64,000 bases of DNA from Pomacea canaliculata (taxonomy: Eukaryota; Mollusca; Gastropoda; Architaenioglossa; Ampullariidae): assembly GCF_003073045.1 (NCBI RefSeq), contig NC_037590.1, forward strand, positions 42,882,296-42,946,295. Direction: 5' to 3'. A program made the translations under genes and the position numbers. Below are positions 9,572 to 22,500 of this stretch, in pieces. How positions within the stretch are numbered: the stretch's first letter is position 1; each line of letters begins with the position of its first letter. The notes beneath the pieces were generated by a model that saw only the letters and a program-made list of their open reading frames with translations, was not told the DNA's origin and ran no database searches.

Positions 9572-9775
9572 AAGGTGACCAGACGTCCCGATTTTGACCT
9601 CGTGTCCCGCCTGCTCATGGGGCGGGACGCCCAATGTCCCGCTTTCTGGCTTTCTCGCAAGTCCATCAAATGTCCCGGTTGTCTTTAAAAATCACTTTTT
9701 TCTGCGTTCTTTGACGGTGACGACACCATCATCGGCACGTGTCCCGCTTTCGCCCCCGAAACGTCTGGTCACCTT
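9572..9775. mobile_element. hAT-like MITE with GGTGACCAGACGT terminal repeats
   Basis: Perfect inverted termini: TAAGGTGACCAGACGT at 9571-9586 and its reverse complement at 9761-9776. If the element itself starts at AAGG, the flanking 8-mers are GCATATAT and ACATATAT, a 7/8 match to an 8-bp target duplication as made by hAT transposases. The interior repeats TGTCCCG and GTCCCGCTTT motifs. The GGTGACCAGA terminus recurs in non-autonomous hAT families of many animals. There is no transposase; at 204 bp it is non-autonomous. The TA-rich target means the duplication should be read with caution. Confidence 0.78.
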
Positions 9776-9776
9776 A

Positions 9777-11479
9777 CATATATATACATGATTGTGGGCA
9801 GATGTCTGTAGTGTACTTTAGAAAGTTTGTCAGTTGAGTCGGGTGACGATGATATAACACCGAGGGGGGGGGGGGGCGGTGACCGCAGGGTGATCCCAGC
9901 AGCCCCCCCGAAAAAGCTTCTCTAAATGGAACTTTCGTGTCAGCATACAAATCGCTCTAATTGCAGTGTTTAAAAGATGTTTCACAACTGTTTTGATTTT
10001 TTTTTTTTGGTTTCTTTAAAGTTGACGCCTCGCTAAAATCTGTCTGCACTAATACGATACAAACAAAATCGATGTTGCCAGCTGATAGTGCCTTTCCTCG
10101 CTTTTATTATCAACTGCATCGAAAAATGCGATCTTCCCACTGCTACATCACAAAAGCCGAGTATCAGCATTTGATCAGCAGTCCACGCACAATGTTTTAT
10201 TGCAGTAGAGAAAAAATAGTTTGGAATATGGAGGAGAAATAAATCAACGATAAGAGTAATGTAGAATATAAATATCAGCGCGCACAAAATAATTGTGATC
10301 TCTATCTTGTCCTCTGTTCTTGTCATTTCAAACATCGTGCAATGAAACAGAACTAAACATGTCATCACTTTAATACCTGTTGTCCATAAAATTGAAACAA
10401 TCATTTGCTGTTAACTACATGGATACCCTTCTACGATTTTTTTTTTTTTTTTGGCCGCAGACTTGTGTAATCTGTAGACATGATTGCACGAAGCAGTGAA
10501 GGAGGACGAAGAGAACAAGCGGGCCTGTCGAGAAGAGTTTGACTTGGGTTGAGACAAGGGAGGGAGCAGGGGGACAGTACAGCGGCGTGGACTTCACTGT
10601 CGGCTGCTTCTCTCCCTTGTGCACGTGCCTGGGTCATCACGGTCAGCGCAGGGCCGCGTGTCCTTGTGATGAGCAGACGACACTTCCACCAAACGCAATT
10701 CTTATCGACTGCGTCATCACTGAGACCAATAACTGTCGCGATGCCGCACGCGAGAGGAGAGGCGCGTGCAAACACAGACATTCGATCTCAATGAAGCTCT
10801 GAGCAGTTAGACAGCAGGCGGCCATGGGTGGTGCCAGACTCGCAGACACAGGGTGCCGCACACATTTGTATCACATGTCCTGAGGTATTTTGTGGGATGT
10901 GAAATATTATACTCAAACCTTTCTAATACGTAGAATTTAGGAAAGTTGGGTGAGAACAGCATTTTAATCAAAGGGTTTACTTTCTGGAGAGTGACTGAGT
11001 TATGGGTGGGCACCTTGTGAAGCTGTCGGCGCACCCCCTCCTCTATAATCTCATTAAAAATGTCGACTTATTTCAACTGATGATTAAGAAGGGAAAGAGA
11101 AAGTGTATTGTGTGTAAGTCTTACTTACTATTCGGGTACTGTTGCTATTGTCATCAGAAGCATCGTCTTCAGGAGGCCAGAACACTCAGGACTATTTGTC
11201 AGTAGTTGGACATGTTGCTTACATTATGGGTAAATACTCACAACATTTTATTTATTAACTTGATTAGCTAACTCATAGAAGTTAGAAATAATCTGTTTCC
11301 TGCGTGTTTGTGTGTGTGTGTCTGAACTGTGTCGTATAGGAAAACGCTGAGAGGACCGCGGAGGAGCGTATCTGGGAAGAATCTAATCTCCCCCCCCCCT
11401 AGCACACACACTCTCTGCTTTCTCATTCTCCCCCCCCCCAGCCTTTCTCTCCATCCCTCCCTTTGTAGCTACATCACAT
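9777..11479. other. Intergenic, no gene seen
   Basis: Includes a G-run near 9863-9876 and a T-run near 10437-10452. Open frames near 10033-10404 (minus) and 10415-10861 (both strands) have no recognisable features. Confidence 0.5.
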
Positions 11480-12011
11480 TGCAGCCCCACATGTACAGTC
11501 GGCAGGTCGCCATCAGCACGCCTCAACGACGAGCAGCGTCACACGAGCTACGCACGTGCACGACAAGCGTTTGGCGCTCTCACTTCTCTCCGACAGATCT
11601 TGACGACGACGACAACAGCGCAGCAACATACCACCGCCAGTCGCAGCGACGGCGCACAGCGGCTGACTCGCACCGACATCGTGGGGAGGCCCGCACACAT
11701 CCCCGCACTGGAGTGGGCCTGTGTTTGTTGCCGCTTTTCCTCCCGACTTCCGGCGATCAGCGTGCATTCCGATACATAACTGTAGGAGACTGGGGGGGCA
11801 CCGAGCGTGGCGAGCCCGCCAGGCGGCTGTACACAACTCGCCACAAACACCTCACGTGCAGCGTCAGTGCCAGTCGGTGTGTGACGTCATCGTGTGTGGT
11901 GCCAGGGGGATTTCTGGGGCGGTGAGTGGTCAGCCTTGTCTAACCGGCGCAGTGCAAAGCAAACCCTGACGGCGGGCCGGAACTTCTACTCTCTAACCTT
12001 GGGATTAGAAC
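11480..12011 (+). promoter_or_regulatory. CpG-rich promoter and 5' UTR region of the Rab gene
   Basis: CpG dinucleotides become markedly more frequent from about 11480 up to the Rab start codon, unlike the surrounding AT-rich DNA. This is the expected position of a promoter and 5' untranslated region for a housekeeping-type GTPase gene. No TATA box or start site can be fixed by eye. A 198-codon open frame across the region (11329-11925) is low-complexity and is attributed to base composition. Confidence 0.4.
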
Positions 12012-12152
12012 ATGGCGGACACTGGAGAGGCTCGCCTGCGAGTGGTGCAAGGGGGGAGTGGCAACTCTCCGCAAAATGGCCGACCCTCGTCGCTCACCCC
12101 AGTCGTCGAGGACGCCACGGACGGCTTATACGACACGTCGATCATTCACAAG
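12012..12152 (+). CDS. Rab37: Rab26/Rab37-type small GTPase, coding exon 1
   Basis: The 47-codon first coding exon, from an ATG in strong context (AACATGG) to a donor (AAG then GTGAGG) in phase 0. It begins MADTGEARLRVVQGGSG and ends YDTSIIHK. This is a hydrophilic, low-complexity N-terminal extension like those before the GTPase core in Rab26 and Rab37, which act on secretory granules and regulated exocytosis. The last residues lead into the first beta-strand, which continues in frame in the exon at 48309-48419 (HK, then TILVGDSGVGKT). Assignment to Rab37 rather than Rab26 rests on the next exon and my memory of invertebrate orthologues. No mutation is visible. Confidence 0.8.
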
Positions 12153-12445
12153 GTGAGGGATGCCAGAGCGTGTGTGTGTGTGTTTGTCCCACGCTGTGCA
12201 CGTCACTTGACGAGGGCTGTGTTGCCTGTCGTGGGGTACGTCACTCGGTGTGCGTCGTGTCGTGGTTGTCGGTGGAGAAAGCTGCAGCGACGGAACTCAG
12301 CCGCTCGATTTTTGCCGACTTCCTGCAGTAGAGTTCGATACGAGGTGCGCCAGGCTGACAGGCATTGTTAGCAAACATCAATGAGATGATGTAGTTGCTG
12401 TAGTCTGTAGCTCTACAGTCGGGGTGTGTGTGTGTGAATGTGTGC

Positions 12446-12630
12446 CGGGGGTTGCTCCTTGTTACCTGTGGTGTTACTAGCCTGGGGCTGTACTTTGTTA
12501 CCTGGGGTGTGCACTAACCGGGGGTTGTACCTTGGTACCTGTGGTGTTACTAGCCGTGGGTTGCTCCTTGTTACCTGTGATGTGCATTAGACGGGGGACG
12601 GTCCTTGTTACCTGTGGTGTATCTGGATAC
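12446..12630. repeat. Minisatellite, about 37 bp x 5
   Basis: Five imperfect units built on TCCTTGTTACCTGTGGTGT followed by a variable GGGGGTTG-type segment, immediately inside intron 1 of the Rab gene. Confidence 0.8.
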
Positions 12631-13459
12631 AGCTTATGAATGTGTGGTCGGCTCACATTAGCATAGGTGTGTATGTATAGTGCGTACAAGCTGAGTATAG
12701 TATGGAGGTATGCATTGTGTATGCGTGTATTATTGATGCAGTTTGTCATACGTGTATGATATAAGTATATGTACCCATCTCATCCTTCTAATTGCTTTGC
12801 CTGATATGCATGACTTTCTAGTGAGAGAGAGAGAGAGAAAAGAAGAAAAAGCGAATAAAACACTCAAGAAATACTTCAGAGCGAGACAGCTTGATTATAA
12901 ACATAAATAGAAAGATGATGAGAGAAAGAGTTCGTGTCGGGGATCATTTTCACTCCTGTTTCCTGTCTTATTTATTCCTTCCCTCGCTTTCTCACTCTCT
13001 CTCACACCCTCTCCCCATTTTTGCTTATAACATTGTGTGCTGTCCAATGCCTTCTCACCGAGCTGTTTGTTTGAGTGGTCCCCTGAGGAAACAACAACGT
13101 GAACAGTGCTTCACTCCTTCTGGTGTTTCTTTCTGTACTTTCCTTTTCTTACTGCCTTTTCACTCTTCGGTTTTCTAAAGTCTGTCAGACCCTCAGTGTT
13201 TGTTAGAACTGAAATCCTTGATTGGTTTGATCGACTTCGGGTTAAACGGACCCCAGTGGGTAATCCTGGCCCCTTACACCCCTTGCACAACACGTCTGTC
13301 TGTCTCTGTAGGTACAGGTTCCTTAGTGCTCCTTGTAGGCCTGGTGTTTGTTTGTAGGAGAGATTCTTTCTCTTCTCTCGTCAGTCTTCTCCTGAAGCAC
13401 TCGGTAGCGGGATCTTTTCTTGTTCAGTTTATAACGGTCTTTACGGCTGGAGTTGAGTG

Positions 13460-13640
13460 CTCCAACAATAATAATGAACATTTGTATGGCGCTTTTCCAG
13501 TGATTTGCTCAGAGAACTTTAGAGAAGTGACAGACCGATCTACTTAAACAAACCACTCACACCACACACCTACACTCTAGTGTAACAGACACCCGCTTAC
13601 ACACCCGGCAAAGGCAGACACGTTATGCACACCCATGGTC
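13460..13640. repeat. Possible dispersed repeat with AATAATAATGAACATTT core
   Basis: The segment AATAATAATGAACATTT followed by GTATGGCGCTTTTCC resembles a short repeat tail (AATAATA...CATTTATATAGCGC...) common in marine invertebrate and fish genomes. It is followed by an ACAC-rich stretch and CACCCATGG. Boundaries are not defined and the assignment is from memory of the motif. Confidence 0.3.
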
Positions 13641-13740
13641 AGGACAGGGCCTGTGGGCCTGTGGGGCTGTGTGGCTGTGGGGTGTGGGGGCTGTGGGCTG
13701 TGTGGCTGTGTGGACTGTGGGCCTGTGGGGCTGTGGTGAG
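13640..13740. repeat. CTGTGGG-rich simple repeat
   Basis: Irregular tandem CTGTGGGGCTGTG-type units over about 100 bp. Confidence 0.7.
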
Positions 13741-15063
13741 ACATTCCGTCTGCATGTGACGGCAGTCAGGGCTGTTGCTCAGTTGTCTGCCCCACCATCG
13801 CCTGTGCTGGTATTGCCATTGATTTGTGTCCGCCATTGATTGATGGCGCAAATGTTGCGCTAAGTGACGGGCATCCTAACGAGGGTTTATACACATTTAC
13901 CACATAGTCGCGACAATACAAATAAATAAATGCAAAAGTACCTCTCTGAAAATAAGCATGTATGCGTTCAGTTCTAAATTATTATTTTTATATAATAATC
14001 AATGTTTAATTACTTTAATTGATGATAAATGAGATTACTAATAGCAAGTTACAAGTAATTGTGTATAGTGTATAGGATGCCATACTGAGGTTATCAGGTG
14101 TGTTCTATCGGGTTTAGCGAAGCCAAACTGTGAATCCCAGTAGTAAGTCGTCCACACGCTCCTCCCCCAACCCCCCCTACCCCGCCGAAAGGTGTCGCAG
14201 ATGAGTTATCGCCGGATGATGAATGACTGTAGAGGCGGGCGCTGTGGGGCCGTGGACTGCTGGGTAAGTTGCGGGGGGTGGGGGCTGTAATGAGTCTCGA
14301 GGACTGAGATTTATGACCCCGCAATCACAGGGAGCTTAAGTATGGTTTTATTTACAGTCGTGTAAGATGACATCTTTGTGCTTGGTTACTGTGCAAGTCA
14401 CACATTGTGAGACAAAGTCGGTACACCACATTGTGAAAAGCTGAGAGACAAAAAAACAAAAGAACAAAAACAAAAACAACAAAACACACGCACACAAACA
14501 AAAAACCCCAAACAAAAGATAAACTGACAGAATGGCAAAAAACAAAACAAAACAAAACAAAACTAAACAAAAAAAACTAACAAAAATCCAACCAACCAAC
14601 CAACCAGCCAACACTTACTTATTTAAATAAATCTGTCCTTACGAAAACAAAGTTCAGTCGCAGTGCAGTGACTAAGGACAGACTGTGATAATGAAATGTG
14701 ATGAGTGATACAGAGTTGTGTATGCTCAGTGAAGTGACCCACGCGGATGGCAGGGATGCAAGAATGTTAGCTGCTGTGACAGGTAAGTTGCTAGTCTCAG
14801 GTGTGAGAGGTACACAAAGCCGCTTTCCCAGGTGTAGGTCCGCAGTCTACGACATTAATCAACAGACACTGCGTCACTACGGGAAGTTTTGAGCGAGGAA
14901 CAGGACAGAGAGAAGGAAGAAATGGACACACACACACAGGTATGTTAGTCAGGGACAAGTGAGGCTTGTGGTTCTTGTCCGCACCTGTGAGCGAGTGTGT
15001 GATGTTCGTAGTCTCCCCCAACACACAATCGGGTAGTCTGGTGTGTGTATGATTTCCGAAAGC

Positions 15064-15178
15064 GTTACAACACATGAAGTGAGCCTGTAATGAAGGCATT
15101 ACAACATATAAGTGAGCCTGTAATGAAGGCATTACAACACGAGTGAACCTGTAATGAAGGCATTACACGATATGTGAG
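15064..15178. repeat. Minisatellite, about 31-33 bp x 3.5
   Basis: Units of AGTGAGCCTGTAATGAAGGC followed by ATTACAACA-type spacers, three nearly identical and one partial. A second short array (about 34 bp x 2.5, core CATGTAGAGTGTATAC) lies at about 15377-15450. Confidence 0.85.
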
Positions 15179-15653
15179 TCAGACAACCTCTGTTGTCGAG
15201 GTGCACTGTGAGGTTCAATATCCAGGGAGGACATGCACTCAGTCCAATAGCATCTGAGCTGACAGCATGCAGACTGAATGTCCGTACACCACGCACACAA
15301 CGATGATGGCATGTCAGGCCGAGTGGTGGTGCCATACATACATAGTGTGTAGAGAAAAATAGAGACACAGCCGCTGTCATGTAGAGTGTATACCGGGTGT
15401 ATAGTCGCTGGCATGTAGAGTGTATACTGGGTGTATAGTCGATGGCATTTAGAGCTGAGTGTACTCACAGCTGGAGGCATCCAGGGTGGATATGCACTCA
15501 ATACAGATGACCTGCTGAACTCAGACCTTTGATTACCCAACAGATTTTGTTACTTCAAACATCCATTGATCCCAAGTGCGCAACTGTGGGGCCGTCAGTC
15601 ACTCATGTTCGAGCTCGCCAACGCTCGATGGGCGCTTGTGTGCAGCCGTTGGG

Positions 15654-15680
15654 CTGATGCTGATGCTGATGCTGATGCCA
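15654..15680. repeat. Hexanucleotide repeat GCTGAT
   Basis: Four to five tandem GCTGAT/GATGCT units. Confidence 0.8.
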
Positions 15681-16490
15681 CTGACAGTGAAGCTGGAGAT
15701 AATCTGAACTCAGCCGCTACACAACTCCAGTCCCGGGCTGTAATGTCTGTAATGGATGTGGTTCACCCACATGGGGGGTTGAAGGGAGCAGTGGCATTGT
15801 TTGCCTTGCGCCGCGAATGTCGGCACGTGTTGAGGTGAAATCGTTACGATACATTGCAAGACATGGACACATGACAAATGACAAATCTTTATTGATGAGG
15901 GTAACAGAGTAGGCAAAGTGATGCCTTTTTTACATCTAGCTCTCGATCGAAGGGAAGGAAACAGAAACAGGAAAAATCAGAATATGTACAAATATCGGGG
16001 TTGTTGTCTACTTTGACCGGGATTTGTGGCGAATAAATAAGCAACATACGCTTCTGTGACATTTTTCATTGTTAGCAACGAATATTTACGTTGAATAGAA
16101 AGTATCTGAAAGCAGTCAAAGGTTTTCAAATAGATGTTTTAGAAAGGAAGAGAGAGAGAATGACGAGAGAGAGGGAGGTGAGATAGAAAATGAATAAATG
16201 AACGAATGAATGAACGATTATTGGTAGGCATCCAGAACAGCACAATCATTAAAGCTGTAAAAAGTAATTGAAGGGAAACAAGACAACAAAGTAGCAACAT
16301 GAACGATTACAAAGATGAAGCACATCTATCAATATTAAGCAAAGTATTGTCATTAGCATCAAACACATGTCGAGACAATTATTTTTCACACAAATATTTC
16401 CTGTTGAAATAGAGTATGTTATACAACTGCATTTAACTGGTGACACGATAACACGATCTCTCTAACCCTCCCTTTCAAGTTAGAAGTTGG

Positions 16491-16578
16491 AGACTGACTA
16501 CTGTTCTAGCAAAGATCGTGACTGACTACCTATTAGAACTAAGATCGTGACTACTATTCTAAGATCGTGACTAACTAT
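16491..16578. repeat. Short tandem repeat around AAGATCGTGACT
   Basis: Three imperfect units of about 27-33 bp sharing AAGATCGTGACT. Confidence 0.65.
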
Positions 16579-19500
16579 AATATACTAAGAGGCTGCTGCT
16601 GATTACAGACGCCTGATGCGCTGTATGTAGAGCTGGCACTAGAAGTAAATTAGTTTTCAAGAAGCATCAGGTGAGCGACCTCAGCATCTCCTCGCTTAGC
16701 CGCCAGCCGCCGTCTGCCTCCTCGTCACCGAGAGCGCCTGCAGGGCGATAATAATGATGCAGTTGCTATTTCGCTCGTCCTCAATGCCATTCAGTGGGCA
16801 TTCAGCGCTTGTGCCTCTTGACAATCACAGTCGTGCTGACTGAGTGAAGGCTTTTCACTGTTGATGGCGGTCACAGTCACAAAATTCTTCAAATTTCCCA
16901 TCACAACGACGTTTGACATGGTGATTAAAACCTTCTCTTTCCTCGGTTTGTCAAATCTTGTATGTATGAAAGTGATGTACGGCACATTAGGTCAGAAACA
17001 TTTCTTAGAAAAATATACCGTACAATCTGGTAATGGTAAAGTGTAGATAGACATTGGATGACAAGAAAACGTTTGCCAGAAGAAGCTCAGATTGATATTC
17101 AAACTAACATACACAAATACCGGGGGAATGTAAACTTGGCTGCTATGGAAACATTGTGCAAGACAGAGGAAACAAGTTTGGTGACAGACAGGCCAGGGAC
17201 GATAAGCACTGGAGGAGATCAGTCCACAGGATGGCGCCATTGCCGGACTTTGCCACTGGTCAGACACAAGCCAACTAGCAGAGGAAGACATGTCTTGGCC
17301 AGTTCCTGCCATTTGTCTGCTGTACCTAGAGACAAACACAAGGTAAGAAAGGATGTTAAATAAAAAGCTGGTGGCACGCACCAAAGACAGATGCCAAGCT
17401 CATTTACTTACCTGAGCAGCCAATACAAACACGGCAATGACGTCATTGACAAAACCGTTAACACGGGCAAGTAGCGACATGTTGATGCCAGATGTTTGAT
17501 GGCAACTACTTGCCATAACTATGATTCCAACTGTTCCTCGTGGATACCACGAATGTCTTGCCAATGTGAGTTTGACGATGTCCTTCCAGTGTCCGTTAAA
17601 CATGGCTGACATTGTGAGTCCAGTCGGAGGCAGCCCGACAGTCGGAGACAGTTTTACTCAACAGAATCTATCAGACCAGCCGAAAGTGGTACTCTTAACG
17701 AATGATGATGAAGTTGATGACATATGCGATGAATGATAACAGAAAGATATGCGTCGATAAAAGAAAGAGCAACCATGTTTTATTCATTTGCCCCTAGCCA
17801 TCGTCTTTCACAGGACAGAAAATACATATCTACAAGACTGTTACATAACAATCGAAACAAAACAAAGGGTTAGCCTTTGAGAGAACACGAGAACGACCAA
17901 CTGATGTCCTCATCATTTAGATAGAAAGACGAAAACAAGCGAACCTGCACCATACCGGGTCTGGTGTGAAACCAAGAAATAAAAATGACTAAGAAATAAA
18001 AAGAACAAAATGCCAAGCTTGGCTCCAGTTCAATAGTCAGAGGTCATGACCAGCAAAACAGTAACTATTGTTGTTGTTGATACGAAGCAACATTTGTCTG
18101 TTGTGAGCACTGTAGAGATAATTCTAACATCTGACAAGCTTTAGGTTGAACTGTTATCAGAGGAAGAGACTGTAGACAGACTAGACCACCACAGACAGTA
18201 GACAACAAAGCCAGAGTAGACACCATCAAGGTGTGGTAACCTCGGGGGTGGGGTAGAGAAGCAGGTGTGAAATCAGTCAAATCAATTTGTCTTTTGTCAC
18301 TGAAATGTGAGGAAGATGGGGAAGCTCTCAGGGGCTATGATGGCGAGGATATTGATTTATTAAGTGGATCAGTCTCACGGAGTGAAGCCTCACATCACAT
18401 ACCCTCCATCGATCCCGACTCCAGACGTCATAACCCGCAGCGTGACCTCCTAACTTCCGGTGCACTTTGCGTGTTCACTGTATCCGCCATGTTTAATTCC
18501 GTCTTGTTTATGATGTCTTAGCCACCCTATTGTGGCCAACAGAGGGTTGTCCGGTCATACGTCCACCCAGCAATGATGGATGCGGTTTGAAGAGCCTTCT
18601 GGCCGAGAGTTTGGTGCTCCCTCGCTTGACGGTTATTGGGCTCGACCGTCCAACCGGTCCGAGGGCCTGTAACGGGAGGACTACACTTACCGCCAATAGG
18701 AATCTGATTTATCTGTCAACTTGAGGAAAGTGGTAGCAGAGGGCTGGACTTCTTGATGTGATCTACACGCAATGAACCACTCACGAGGTGCCAAAGCACC
18801 TAGACAATTAACCTTTTCTTGCTAATAGTTTACTGATGTGGCTGACTCAGGCGCGTGATGCCAAGAGGACAAAGAAGACAAGAGACAAAGTGGCTGTCGT
18901 TGATAAACGAAAAAAAAATGCAGTCTCTCGTCTCAGTGTCCGTGCGCACGGATGCTTCGCCCGCCAGGATGGATTGCACGAGCCACCAGCCAATCAATGA
19001 GCAAGAAGAACGGTCTGACCACGCGGACAGCAACTCAAGCATGAAAACCCACCCACCCCACCCCACCTACCCAGTAAAATCTGCCTGCACACCCCGCAGC
19101 CCCACAGGACGAAGCTGGGTTGACTGACAGTCCTGTAGGGAGCATTGGCCGGGGAATGTGGGGAGGCCGAGTTCCCCAGATCAGACTCTCTGAGGCAGGT
19201 CGAGGCTCGGAACTTGCGGTGAAGCAAAGGGTTGCCATTGACAACGGCCGTTGATCGGCTCATCGCATTGCTGTTCACGTCTGTCGATGCTGAAGGTGCA
19301 TAGAGAGGTGAGGTGTGAGGATGACAGGAGCTTGGTGCATTGTGTGCGTGAGTGCGCGCGTGCGTTTGCTAGTGGGCGTGCCTGCAGTCCCGCGCATGCG
19401 CAAGTATCGAACGGAAAGTAGGTCCTTGCATTTTTCAGGTGTTTGAGAAATGTGAAAAAGGGCACAGAGTGCAAAGTTGTCGCTGTCGATGACACAGGTG

Positions 19501-22500
19501 AGGCAGGTGACTGAACTGTTGCCGACATCGAGTCGAAAATGACAGAATAGCATTATTGGACTAGCAGGTCAATGACATACGCTCCACGAAAAATTTGTTT
19601 GAGGACATCTCAGTGCCGATGACTTATCTAATTGGACAGAGAGCTCCTCCTGACTTCCTAGTAAATCTTTCCGCGCGGCAACATAAACATCAAATGTCAC
19701 TTAGTTGTATGAGCACTAGGACGACTGGAGTTCATCGTGCAACAACTCACTCATCAATGGGATGAATGCCATTCCAAGTTAACAAGAAGCTAATGATACA
19801 ATCGTTTATTCAGCTTCTGATAATTTTAAAGAATTAATCTTTCTTCAGTGCTAGCCTTGTATCCATGTTTATATATAACTGCTTTGTTTCTGTGTGTGTG
19901 TGTGAGAGAGAGAGCAGAAGTAGTCATCAGAAGTGACATTCCCTGTGATCTCTTGACCTTACAACTCACCGGTAAAAAAGTGAGTTCTCAGAAACAGCCT
20001 CATATTCCCTTCGCTCTTCTTGAACACTCACAGTAAAAAAGTTTATTGTGGAAATTCAGTTACAGAGATTTTAGAGGCACAAAATGGCTTTTTTGCCGGT
20101 GAATCGTTGAGGCGGCGAATGCTCCTGCCATTGGCTCACTGTAATGGCGTCCAGCTTGTTGATTGGCAGCAATGAGTTCATCCATTCTTTACATCGGACA
20201 CTTCATTGCCGCCCTCCACTTGACGACGAGCTGCTGGTGGAGTGGCCTGGTGTGTAATGAAGGTCTGCCAACCCCACAACTTGTTTTATTTACGCTGGAG
20301 ATTCGCTTCAAAAGGGTTTTTGGCGGCTTGGACACGTTTTTGAAAATAAAATATTCCAGCAAGTGCCTTTTCTTTCTCATTTCAGTAAGTAAAAGAAAAG
20401 ACGAAGAAACTTTCCTTCTCGCCTTCTTTAAAAGCAACAACCAGGATTCATTTTGAGCCATGGGAGATGTCCCTTGTCACACTCGTTAGTGCGACACCAG
20501 GTCCATTCCCGTCTCCAGAAATATTCTTTTCACATGACAGTTATCTCAACATCTCCTGCAGTCAGTCCATCATCTCAGGCGACTTACATACTGCGGTCTC
20601 TTACTGTATAAATGCTAATTCTTCAGCCCTTAACATCGATCGCTTACTTTTTCTTAGTTTCCCTTCATGCAAAGATCAGCTGAGGACTGTGTGTGCTCTC
20701 CTGTGTCTTTGTACACAATGTACAGATGGAACTCTGCAATGCTGACAATGCTTGTAGAGGTCTTACAATATTTTCTTATCCTCTACAATAAAGTTTTGCG
20801 ATCAGTAACAAAGGGGCGTGTTTGCTTCCTGACATTCTCACAGCACTTGGCGAGAGAAAGTTAAGCAAAAAGAATAAAATAAAAGGCAAAATGGAATTTG
20901 TCATTGACAACAGGGCGAAGACTGATGTGGAAATCGAAGAGGCGTAGCTGTTGAGGAGCCTGCTGGTCCTAATTGTGTCTTTTGTCTCAGAGCGGAAACG
21001 ACAGTTAGTTAGACTGGCAAGCAATTCCGTGGGAATGTTGTTAAGGGCCTCACTCGCGGCTTGATGGACGGGTTTCCTCGGGTGGGCACAGGGTGTAACA
21101 TCGGGTGGAAAAGGTCTGTGCACATGTATGGGTGTCCAAACAGATGAACATCGCTGGCGCAGGCACACAGACCTACATTCACAGTTTTATGTTCCAGTGA
21201 TGTACACAGCTGCCTCCAGTAGCAGGTTCTTCCCTTTCACTCACTGCTTATTTAGCTCAGTCCGTCCTGCCGCGACCTCTAGAGGCCAGGGAAACTTTTT
21301 AAACAACTTTTGTGAGCGCAAGGGATTCCTTTGATCAGAGTCCGCACGTGCTGGAGAGGTCGCCGCTCAGTGACCCGTGATGTGGAGGAATTATCTGGTC
21401 TAGTGAGTAGTTCTGTCGTCAGACCCCAGCAGCACAGCCATCAACTCCTCCATCACGAGAGGTACATATATAGACTAAAGTAGCAGAAAATGGACAAGTT
21501 TGTGAACTGGGTGAGGGTGTGCCAGGCAAAGTCCAAGTTAGAAATGAGAAGTGGATCTCCACTTGGACTTCAGTGGGTGTCTCCAGGGGACGCTTACTGT
21601 CAAACGAACTTAACTCCGGATTTTCTCTTCAGCGACTGAGGTGATTCATTTTCTTCTTCCGTCACTCCTTGTCTATACTTCACTAGGAAGGACTTGCCGC
21701 CGAGGGCTTTCCCATGACTGACCTAGCTTCACATACATCATGTAATACATTACACACACCCATTGTGTATATTTATACACACACAAATTCAAATGTGTAC
21801 ACGCACTTTCACACATGTTCACAGACACATTCTCTCATGGAAACAATATATACACAAATATGATCCGCACTTGTGTACAGACACGGTCTCCAAGAGAAGA
21901 GTGGCGTGTCTCCACACAGATAAAGCTGTTAACCGTAACTACCCTCGTCACGTGTCATTACTCCCCCTGTCTTCTCATTCATCTCTCGCTCCCTTGCCTC
22001 TGGCTTATCTTGGCGCTCGGCATTATCTCCTCTTAGTGTGTGTCGCGGAACGAGACAGGTGATGTGAAGATTACAGCCAGACCAGCTCAGGTCACATTCA
22101 TCTTTGTCACACCTGCCACAGAAAGGATTTCCCTCCTGTTGCTGTCTCCCTCTCGGCCCGACAGACCCTCCCCCTCACATGGTGTCCTCCTCTCGGAGTC
22201 GCTCCTGGGTGGCGATGATACAAGCGACACCCAACGACGAGGTCCGTGAATCAACGACAGGATCAACGACTGCATGGAGGATGCGGTGAACCTCCTGGGA
22301 TGGCCTGTCTCTGCTCTCAGTTTATCACCGAGTGTTGCTGATGCTGATGCCCTCATCGCACGAACGAGCGCGCGCAGCGACACCGAGCTTGGAGAGGAGG
22401 ACAGCGGAAACTCAAACGATGGTCTCTCGTGCACGAGCAGATAATGGAGGCAGTAATTAAAATGGAATCTTGAGAACCTTTGATGACTAACTCGGACATC

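Noticed and set aside
11329..11925. 198-codon plus-strand open frame upstream of the Rab start
   Set aside because: Lies in the CpG-rich promoter region and is low in complexity, with two other frames open over the same bases and no recognisable domain.
17058..17363. 101-codon open frame ending near a GTAAGA donor
   Set aside because: The donor is good, but there is no acceptor support or recognisable protein; not called as an exon.
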